64,000 nucleotides of DNA from JBECKS01 sp964557005 (GTDB lineage Bacteria > Pseudomonadota > Gammaproteobacteria > Pseudomonadales > JBECKS01), in assembly GCA_964557005.1 (NCBI GenBank), contig CAZKYI010000001.1, forward strand, positions 1-64,000. Reading direction: 5' to 3'. A program made the position numbers and the translations under genes. A model generated the notes under the pieces. That model was not told the origin of the DNA. It made no database searches and saw only the letters and a program-made list of their open reading frames with translations. Position 1 is the first letter of the stretch; every line of letters begins with the position of its first letter. This document shows, one piece after another, positions 58,117 to 64,000 of the stretch.

Positions 58117-59592
58117 TTAGAAAAATTGGTAATCTTCGGGGTTCATCTCGCGTGTGAGTTTACGATAGTGCGCGGTGCGACCCACCCAGTTATTGGTGAT
58201 TTTGCCCTTTTCCTTATACCAGGAATGTTCAACTTGAGACCACACCTTGTTCTGCATACCCGCTTGTAACCACTCATTATAGCGTTTTTGCACTTCGGGC
58301 TTCACGTCAAGGCTGTGGCTGTTGTTAGCTTCAAGTTGTTTCAAACAGGAAAGAATGTAACGCACCTGTGCTTCAATCATCACAATAATCGAGTTATGAC
58401 CAAGATTGGTATTGGGGCCATACATCATAAAAAAATTGGGAAAACCGCTATGGGTAATGCCCAGATAGGCTTCTGCACCTTGCGCTTCCCATAAGGCATT
58501 GAGATGTTGGCCATTTTTACCAATCACTTGCATGGGGGTGAGAAAGCGGGTGGTTTCAAAGCCTGTCGCAAAAATAATCACGTCGGCAGGGTAGTGTTGT
58601 TGGGTGGTTTTTATGCCGGTTTTATCGATTGCTTCGATGGCTTCACTGATTAAATGCACATTGTTTCGTGCAATGGCAGGGTAGTAGTCATCTGAAAACA
58701 GCACACGTTTTGCGCCAATCGGGTAATCGGGAATCAGCTTTTTACGTTTATTTTCATCTTTGACATGCTCGCTGATGAATTCAAGACAATCGTGTTTGGC
58801 TTTCATTCTGATGAAACGATTGCCGTTGCTGTTCATAATCTGATACAGCAAAAAATCTGCCATGAACCAGATATAGAAGCGGTAGATTCTGGTGAGAAAG
58901 GGAAAGGTTCTGCCAAGCCAGCGTTCAATCGCAAAATGCGGGCGATCTTTCTTTTCGGCAATCCAGTTGGGGCTGCGCTGAAAGATGTTCAGTTGTTTGA
59001 CCTTCGGCGCAATTTGCGGAACGAATTGCACGGCGCTGGCGGCATTGCCAATCACGTTGACAGTTTTGTTATTCAAATCGACATCCTGCTGCCAACGCGC
59101 AGAATGAAAACAGGCACCTTCAAAACTTTCCCTGCCTGGGATATTGGCAAACAGCGGCTTGTGTAATTGCCCCACGCCGCTGGCGACCATATCAAATTCA
59201 AAGCTGCCTGAACTCACTTCCACACGCCAGTTGTGTGTGGCTTCCTGAAAAGTGAGTGCCTTGCAGCTTTCGTTAAAACGGAAGTGGCTGTGCAGTTGAT
59301 AGGTGTTTGCACAGTGGTGCATGTAGGCAAGAATTTCTTCCTGTTCCGACCATTTGCGGCTCCAGTCGGGGTTCGGCTCGAAGGAAAAAGAATACAGCGC
59401 CGAGGGAATATCACATTCTGCACCCGGGTACACATTGTCGCGCCAGGTACCACCGAGGCTGGCTTCTTTTTCAAAAATGGTGAAGTTGTGATAACCCGCC
59501 TGTTTTAACTGAATGGCCAGACACAGCCCTGAAAAACCGGCACCGATAATGGCAATCGACTTATCCTTTTGCGTATCTGTGTGTTCCTTCAT
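58117..59592 (-). CDS. Flavin-containing monooxygenase, Baeyer-Villiger type
   Basis: The 491-residue protein has an FAD-binding GAGFSG (17-22), the Baeyer-Villiger fingerprint F157-x-G-x3-H-x3-W167 (FEGACFHSARW) and a second nucleotide site VIGNAASAVQ (180-189), in which the middle Gly of GxGxxG is Ala. Relatives use NADPH and oxygen to turn ketones into esters or oxidise S/N atoms. Substrate unknown. Neighbouring SDR, toroid-like and patatin genes suggest hydrophobic alcohol/ketone/ester metabolism. Confidence 0.85.
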   Translation of the reverse strand: MKEHTDTQKDKSIAIIGAGFSGLCLAIQLKQAGYHNFTIFEKEASLGGTWRDNVYPGAECDIPSALYSFSFEPNPDWSRKWSEQEEILAYMHHCANTYQLHSHFRFNESCKALTFQEATHNWRVEVSSGSFEFDMVASGVGQLHKPLFANIPGRESFEGACFHSARWQQDVDLNNKTVNVIGNAASAVQFVPQIAPKVKQLNIFQRSPNWIAEKKDRPHFAIERWLGRTFPFLTRIYRFYIWFMADFLLYQIMNSNGNRFIRMKAKHDCLEFISEHVKDENKRKKLIPDYPIGAKRVLFSDDYYPAIARNNVHLISEAIEAIDKTGIKTTQQHYPADVIIFATGFETTRFLTPMQVIGKNGQHLNALWEAQGAEAYLGITHSGFPNFFMMYGPNTNLGHNSIIVMIEAQVRYILSCLKQLEANNSHSLDVKPEVQKRYNEWLQAGMQNKVWSQVEHSWYKEKGKITNNWVGRTAHYRKLTREMNPEDYQFF

Positions 59593-59606
59593 AAGCGACC
59601 TTTACT

Positions 59607-60455
59607 TTATTGGTTGATGATTTTTTTAAGCAAGGCATCGACCCAGCGCGTTGGCAAGTATTCCATCAGGCTGCGCGCCCTGTCTGGTTTTACGGAATAG
59701 GCGGCTTTGGGTTTTTTGCTACTCAGCGCTGCGTGTACCACCTTCGCCAGTTCAAGCGGTGGATTGGCTTTGTCGTGTTCATTCATCGCCAGTGCCTTGA
59801 TGCGTGTGAGTTGCTGCTTGAAAAACACTGAGGCTTCGGCGGCTTGTGAAAAATTGCTTTCGATGCTGGCCACCATGCTGGTTTTGAAAGGGCCGGGCTG
59901 TATTTTGATGACGGGAATATCAAGAAACATCAATTCGCGGCGCAGGGAATCTGAATAGGCTTCGATGGCGTGCTTGCTCATGGCGTAGGCACCATTGAAA
60001 GGGCCACCACTTTGCCAGCCGGTTTCGGAGCTGATGTTAATGATGCGCCCCTTGCTTCTGGTCTGTGTGTTGTGTGTATTCAACAAGGGCAGAAAGCACT
60101 GATTCACTCTGAAAGTTCCCATGACATTGATGTTAAGTAGCAACGAAAGCGTTGGTTCGGGCATTTCCGCCATCGACCCGACGCGCAGAATGCCTGCAAA
60201 ATTGATGATGGCATCGAGGTGCTCAAGCTGTTTGGTTAATTCTGTATACGCACTTTCTACCGAAGAAGCGTCGCTTACGTCCATAAACAAGGGCGTGATA
60301 TTGTCTTCCTGCTTCAGGGCATCGAGTGCTTGCTGGTTACAATCCGCAGCGAAAATGTGCCAGCCCTGTGAAACCAGATAGCGTGCAGTGGCCAGACCCA
60401 GTCCGCCTGTGCCGCCCGTAATCAGTGCTGTTTTCTGAGAGCCAAGGTCTAACAT
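59607..60455 (-). CDS. Short-chain dehydrogenase/reductase
   Basis: The 282-residue classical SDR has the cofactor motif TGGTGGLG (13-20), NFAG (85-88), the catalytic serine in NISSE (about 142-143), Y157 and K161 in YAMSK, and PGPFKT after the active site. It probably interconverts an alcohol and ketone using NAD(P). It lies 14 bases before the monooxygenase gene on the same strand, so the ketone may be passed on to it; that link is inferred. Confidence 0.88.
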   Translation of the reverse strand: MLDLGSQKTALITGGTGGLGLATARYLVSQGWHIFAADCNQQALDALKQEDNITPLFMDVSDASSVESAYTELTKQLEHLDAIINFAGILRVGSMAEMPEPTLSLLLNINVMGTFRVNQCFLPLLNTHNTQTRSKGRIINISSETGWQSGGPFNGAYAMSKHAIEAYSDSLRRELMFLDIPVIKIQPGPFKTSMVASIESNFSQAAEASVFFKQQLTRIKALAMNEHDKANPPLELAKVVHAALSSKKPKAAYSVKPDRARSLMEYLPTRWVDALLKKIINQ

Positions 60456-60479
60456 ATTTTTTCCTGGGGATTACAATAT

Positions 60480-61055
60480 TCAAGGTTGATAAATGCCCTG
60501 ACGAATGACTTTGCCTTGCTGGAGCACAAAAAAAGTCTGGAATTCAGGGTAGTTGAGTCGGCGTTCCAGTTCATCGTCTGAAATCTGGACATCGCTGGTT
60601 TCGCCAAAGCGTCTCAAAATGTCTTCGTAAGGAGTGTTAATACCAAAACCATTGGCCTTGTAACAGTAGTCACAGGTGCCGCTAAAACTGATTTCAGTCA
60701 CCTTGCCTTCCTTGAATATCACATCGGTAAAATTGCCGTGGTTGAGTTTGTCCTGATAGCGCCAGTGCAGTGTGTTATCAGGCTGTTCCAGTTTGAACAG
60801 TGGTTCGCCCTTGATAAATTTTACATCGGCGGTGTTGCTGCCGAGATGAATGTCTGCAAAGGTGTTGAGTGTTTGCAGGCGGTTTTCATAACTGACCCAC
60901 GCGAACATACCAATGGGAATCAGCAGAATGGCAGAAAAGGTGATTGCGACCGAGCCGAGATAGGAATTCCAGTTCCAGCGTTTGCGGGTAAAAAACAGCA
61001 GTGCCAGTACGGCGGCGATTACCAACATGGCAAAAAAAGCCAAACGAAAAATCAT
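60480..61055 (-). CDS. Small membrane protein of unknown function
   Basis: The 191-residue protein has two N-terminal membrane helices (about 2-22 and 33-54) and a soluble domain with a CDYC pair (about residue 130) and FGINTPYEDILRRFGETSDV. The domain could be a small SmpA/OmlA-like beta domain, but this is not certain. It lies 24 bases upstream of the SDR gene and may start that operon. Confidence 0.55.
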   Translation of the reverse strand: MIFRLAFFAMLVIAAVLALLFFTRKRWNWNSYLGSVAITFSAILLIPIGMFAWVSYENRLQTLNTFADIHLGSNTADVKFIKGEPLFKLEQPDNTLHWRYQDKLNHGNFTDVIFKEGKVTEISFSGTCDYCYKANGFGINTPYEDILRRFGETSDVQISDDELERRLNYPEFQTFFVLQQGKVIRQGIYQP

Positions 61056-61121
61056 GGGTTTATCCTGTGGTCTGCGAAAGGGTTGATTGGTCAGGGCACA
61101 TGATATGTTAAAGTGTCGCGC

Positions 61122-62336
61122 ATGAGCACTATTAAAACCTGTCTGATTGTTTTGCTGCTGTGTGTAAGCGCTGCTGTTCAGGCACAGCCCTTACGTGAGC
61201 CGCAGGTGATTGTGATTTCAATGGACGGCATGCGCTGGGATTTCCCCAATCTTGGCGTAAGCCCCGCTTTAAAACGTATGGAAAATGAAGGTTTTCGTGC
61301 CACGAAAATGATTCCCACCTTTCCTTCCAATACTTTTCCAGGTCATGCCTCAATGGCAACGGGTACTCGTCCTGAAAAACACGGCATTGTCGATAATCGT
61401 TTTTACGACACGCAAAAACGTAAAGCATTTGATAAATATCGCACAGCAGAATGGCTGGAGGCCGAACCGATTTGGGTGACTGCCGAACGACAAGGCAAAA
61501 AGGCGGCGGTGTATTACTGGCTGGGTTCGGAAGGTGCGTGGCGTGGTGTGCAGGCTTCCTATTTCAAGGAGCGCTTTCAAACGGTGTTAAGTGAACAGCG
61601 CAAGGTGGATCAAATCATTGCGTGGATGGATTTGCCCGCTGAAAAACGTCCGGCATTAATCATGACTTACTGGCATGGCGTAGATTCCGTGGCGCACAAA
61701 CTGGGGCCAAATTCAGACATGGTGGCGAGCATGCTGGCCAGACAGGATGGTTTTCTTCAGCAAGTTCTTGCCGCGATTGATGCGCGCAAGGCGTGGCCAT
61801 ATACCACCGTGATTGTGGTGTCGGATCATGGCATGACTGAAAAAGGCAAGGCATTGAGTTTGCAATCTATTTTTGAGCAAGGAAAATTTCAGGTGTGGAT
61901 TCAGAAATCTGCGGCAGTGGCACAGGTGAATTTGAAAGACAAAACCCAACAACTGGCGGCATTTCAGTATTTAAAAAAGTTCAATGAATTTGATGTGTAT
62001 TATCCCGCTACCATGCCAAAAAACATCAGCATCAACCATGCAACACGCAGTGGTGATCTGGTGCTGGTAGCCAGACCAGGTTTTTATTTTTCGGAACAGG
62101 CGTGGCTGACACAGCAAACACAAAAGCTGATGTCTGGAGGGGTTCATGGTTATCCGCCAGAACACCCTGATATGGGCGCAATTTTTTTCGCTAAAGGGCG
62201 TGGCGTGTTTCCGAAAAACAAACACAGCCCTGTGAACATGATTGATGTTGCACCGACCATTGCCGCCTTGCTGGGCATCGAGCTGCCTTTACATGCAGAA
62301 GGTAAAAGTGTGTTTTCTACTCATGCAAATCGTTAG
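61122..62336 (+). CDS. Nucleotide pyrophosphatase/phosphodiesterase (alkaline phosphatase superfamily)
   Basis: The product has about 404 residues, with a signal peptide ending VQA and metal-site residues D35 (SMDGMRWD), nucleophile T71 (PSNTFPGH), D188 and H192 (GVDSVAHKLG), D235-H236 (SDHGM) and a late histidine in GVHGYPPEHPDMG. This is the NPP pattern: two zinc ions and a threonine nucleophile, cutting nucleotide or lipid phosphodiesters in the periplasm. GTG 61113 is an alternative start three codons upstream; no strong ribosome site decides. Confidence 0.88.
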   Translation: MSTIKTCLIVLLLCVSAAVQAQPLREPQVIVISMDGMRWDFPNLGVSPALKRMENEGFRATKMIPTFPSNTFPGHASMATGTRPEKHGIVDNRFYDTQKRKAFDKYRTAEWLEAEPIWVTAERQGKKAAVYYWLGSEGAWRGVQASYFKERFQTVLSEQRKVDQIIAWMDLPAEKRPALIMTYWHGVDSVAHKLGPNSDMVASMLARQDGFLQQVLAAIDARKAWPYTTVIVVSDHGMTEKGKALSLQSIFEQGKFQVWIQKSAAVAQVNLKDKTQQLAAFQYLKKFNEFDVYYPATMPKNISINHATRSGDLVLVARPGFYFSEQAWLTQQTQKLMSGGVHGYPPEHPDMGAIFFAKGRGVFPKNKHSPVNMIDVAPTIAALLGIELPLHAEGKSVFSTHANR

Positions 62337-62362
62337 GGTGTTGGCAACTATGAGTGTTTGTT

Positions 62363-62590
62363 ATGAGCCAAGGTAAACAAATAATTGAAGAGCAGTTGAT
62401 TGATTTGGAAGTGAAGCTTGCCTATCAGGAAGATTTGTTGCAAAGCCTGAATACTATTGTAGCCGAACAAAATGCACGAATGGCTACGCTTGAAAAGAAA
62501 ATCGAACATCTCGCCGCGCATTTAAAAGAGGTGCTCGAAAGCAATCCATTTTCTGCACAAGCAGATGAGGAAGTGCCGCCGCATTATTGA
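62363..62590 (+). CDS. slyX: SlyX family protein
   Basis: The 75-residue coiled-coil protein has EEQLIDLEVKLAYQEDLLQS and the characteristic end PPHY. Function is not well known in any organism. The ATG at 62363 is preferred; a GTG at 62354 would add three residues. It follows the phosphodiesterase gene after 26 bases. Confidence 0.85.
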   Translation: MSQGKQIIEEQLIDLEVKLAYQEDLLQSLNTIVAEQNARMATLEKKIEHLAAHLKEVLESNPFSAQADEEVPPHY

Positions 62591-62593
62591 GCG

Positions 62594-63382
62594 TTACGGT
62601 GATAGCAGCGCCAATCGGGTTCCCAAAATAATATCCTGTTCACGCCATTGCATAAGTGTTTGGCTGGCGTGTTGTTGCAGTTGTGTGAGTTCAATCGTTT
62701 GACCGAGTGCCTGCAATTCCTGTGCTAATGCTTCAACAATTTGTTCACCTGTCAGTTGTGGGTAAGCCTGAATCAGTGTGAGCAGGCGTGCGCCGATGGC
62801 GCTGGTTTCAAGCAAGCCGATGGTGTCTTGCCTGTTGCGATACAGAATCAGAAAAACAGGGTGCTTTTCTGCTGGTATGTAGTCAGGCGAGATACGGTGT
62901 ACAGGCCACTGATAATGCAGCACCCACGCCAGCGGCGAAAAAACTATCTGGCCTTTCAGTAAATCTGCTTGTGTATTAAAACCTGTGCGCGGAAAAATTT
63001 CCTGACTGATTTCCAGCGCCAGTTCAGACCATTCGTAGTGTGCCAGTTCCAGTAAAAAAGGTGGGTCATTTTGTGCCGAAGCTGAGTGTGTGTGTTCGTT
63101 GTGCAAGTAGTCTAAAAATTCTTCGGCAATTTCCATGAAGTAGGGGCTTTGGCTACGATGCTGTTCAAAAAAATTGCGAATCAATGCGTGCCAGTGTTGT
63201 GTGCCCAATAATTGTTTGATGACTGGAAAAGCGCGTGCAACAAAACCTTCCACGTTGTTGTAAAGCAGTTCGCTGTAAATGTTCAGGCGGCGTTGTTCAA
63301 TATCAGCAGGTGCAGGGAATTTATTCGGGTTGCGTATGTGTGCGCAGAAAGCTTTTTGTATGTCCTGAAAATGCTGGCTCAT
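62594..63382 (-). CDS. HvfC/BufC-family RiPP maturation partner (DUF2063)
   Basis: The 262-residue protein begins FQDIQKAFCAHIRNPN and has RRLNIYSELLYNNVEGFVAR and FPVIKQLLGTQHWHALIRNF, the N-terminal DUF2063 domain, followed by the C-terminal domain with LHYQWPVHRISPD. Members bind the precursor peptide and assist an MNIO (DUF692) enzyme. It lies 14 bases after the DUF692 gene and is probably co-transcribed. The link to RiPP maturation comes from the HvfABC, BufABC and methanobactin systems. Confidence 0.8.
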   Translation of the reverse strand: MSQHFQDIQKAFCAHIRNPNKFPAPADIEQRRLNIYSELLYNNVEGFVARAFPVIKQLLGTQHWHALIRNFFEQHRSQSPYFMEIAEEFLDYLHNEHTHSASAQNDPPFLLELAHYEWSELALEISQEIFPRTGFNTQADLLKGQIVFSPLAWVLHYQWPVHRISPDYIPAEKHPVFLILYRNRQDTIGLLETSAIGARLLTLIQAYPQLTGEQIVEALAQELQALGQTIELTQLQQHASQTLMQWREQDIILGTRLALLSP

Positions 63383-63396
63383 CTTTTTTTCCTGGC

Positions 63397-64000
63397 TCAG
63401 ATGGCTTTTTTCATGCGGTGTTTGCCTTGTTGCAAGGTTTGAATATGGTCGATTTCTTTTAGCAAATCGGGCATGGGCGGAATGTTAAAATCGCGTTCCA
63501 GCAGTGTGGGAATTTCTCCATACCATTCATAGGTTTGTTGCAGCAGTTGCCATACAGGGTCATTCACTTGCGTGCCGTGCGTATCAATCAGCAGGTCTTC
63601 GGCTTCCTTGTAATGCCCTGCGACATGAAGATAGGCGATGCGCTGCGCTGGAATTTTTTTCAGGAACTGACGTACATCATAAGCATGATTGACGCTGTTC
63701 ACGTAGAGGTTGTTGACATCGAGCAGAAGTTTGCAATCTGCCTCATGCAACACCGCATTGAGGAAGTCAATTTCTTCCATCTGTTTTCCTGGCGCAGCAT
63801 AGTAGGACACATTTTCGATGGCGATGTGTTGTTCGAGCATATCCTGAACCTGTCGAATACGTTTTGCGACGTAATGCACCGCTTCTTCGGTAAAGGGAAT
63901 CGGTAACAAGTCATACAGGTGACCTTCGTCACTGCACCAGGAAAGATGTTCGCTATATATTTTTATGTCGTGTTGTGTGAGAAAATTTTTTATTTCAAGC
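63397..64000 (-). CDS. HvfB/BufB-family multinuclear iron oxidase (DUF692), 5' end off the window
   Basis: The frame stays open to the right edge and reads SEHLSWCSDEGHLYDLLPIP near the edge, then IENVSYYAAPG, CKLLLDVNNLYVN, IAYLHVAGH, DTHGTQVNDPVW and PTLLERDFNIP. These are the conserved blocks of DUF692/MNIO enzymes, whose His, Asp, Glu and Asn residues hold two or three iron ions and modify cysteines in peptide precursors. The N-terminal 80-90 residues and the expected precursor gene lie beyond the window. A Met inside (63909) is not the true start. Confidence 0.85.
   Translation of the reverse strand, partial: LEIKNFLTQHDIKIYSEHLSWCSDEGHLYDLLPIPFTEEAVHYVAKRIRQVQDMLEQHIAIENVSYYAAPGKQMEEIDFLNAVLHEADCKLLLDVNNLYVNSVNHAYDVRQFLKKIPAQRIAYLHVAGHYKEAEDLLIDTHGTQVNDPVWQLLQQTYEWYGEIPTLLERDFNIPPMPDLLKEIDHIQTLQQGKHRMKKAI

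Noticed and set aside
1..64000. CRISPR arrays, tRNA or rRNA genes, intact IS elements
   Set aside because: I looked for regular direct repeats, tRNA arm motifs and transposase motifs by eye and saw none; a covariance-model search would be decisive for small RNAs.

Overview
The window is a chromosomal segment of a gammaproteobacterium, rather AT-rich, with a Pseudomonas/Oceanospirillales-like gene order. Signs of this are the uninterrupted S10-spc-alpha ribosomal superoperon behind tuf, the uvrA / MFS / ssb arrangement, gatCAB divergent from mreBCD, the yhdP-nitrilase-yjgA run, the rpoN-ptsN-rapZ-NPr cluster, slyX, and a type II secretion (T2SS) secretin. The genus cannot be named from the sequence alone. 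No rRNA, tRNA, CRISPR array or intact insertion sequence was seen.

Layout. 1-14.06 kb: the tail of tuf with its terminator, a recognisable S10 promoter and leader attenuator, then 29 genes from rpsJ to rplQ (ribosomal proteins, SecY, RNA polymerase alpha) ending in a strong terminator. 14.1-20.0 kb: a PLP aminotransferase, uvrA (minus), an MFS transporter and ssb. 20.1-23.9 kb: gspN-gspC-gspD, a detached piece of a T2SS. 23.9-32.6 kb: an unusual envelope-protein region. It holds a small membrane protein, a FadL-like outer membrane protein, a coiled-coil protein with a serine-less hydrolase-like domain, a small secreted protein, two adjacent paralogous exported proteins with C-terminal membrane tails, and a large convergent exported protein.

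32.7-51.4 kb is mostly housekeeping: acs, gatBAC, mreBCD, yhdP, a nitrilase, darP, mgtE, NPr, rapZ, ptsN and rpoN. Between acs and gatB lies a small mobile-element remnant, made of a 5'-truncated ORF6N-domain gene and a short HTH regulator. 51.5-54.8 kb is accessory: an RluA-type pseudouridine synthase whose end abuts a palindrome, a lipoprotein, a hicAB toxin-antitoxin pair, and a parDE pair whose toxin is cut off and joined to the 3' end of an unrelated surface-protein gene.

54.9-61.1 kb looks like a lipid or terpenoid oxidation cluster: a patatin-like phospholipase, a possible alpha/alpha-toroid protein, a Baeyer-Villiger-type flavin monooxygenase, a short-chain dehydrogenase and a small membrane protein. 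61.1-64.0 kb holds a nucleotide pyrophosphatase/phosphodiesterase, slyX, and an HvfC (DUF2063) plus HvfB/MNIO (DUF692) pair of RiPP maturation genes running off the right edge. The peptide precursor of that pair is expected just outside the window.

For a new system, the best candidates are the 24.5-32.6 kb envelope region beside the T2SS secretin and the 54.9-61.1 kb patatin/toroid/monooxygenase/SDR cluster. The HvfBC pair is probably a known system type with an unseen precursor.
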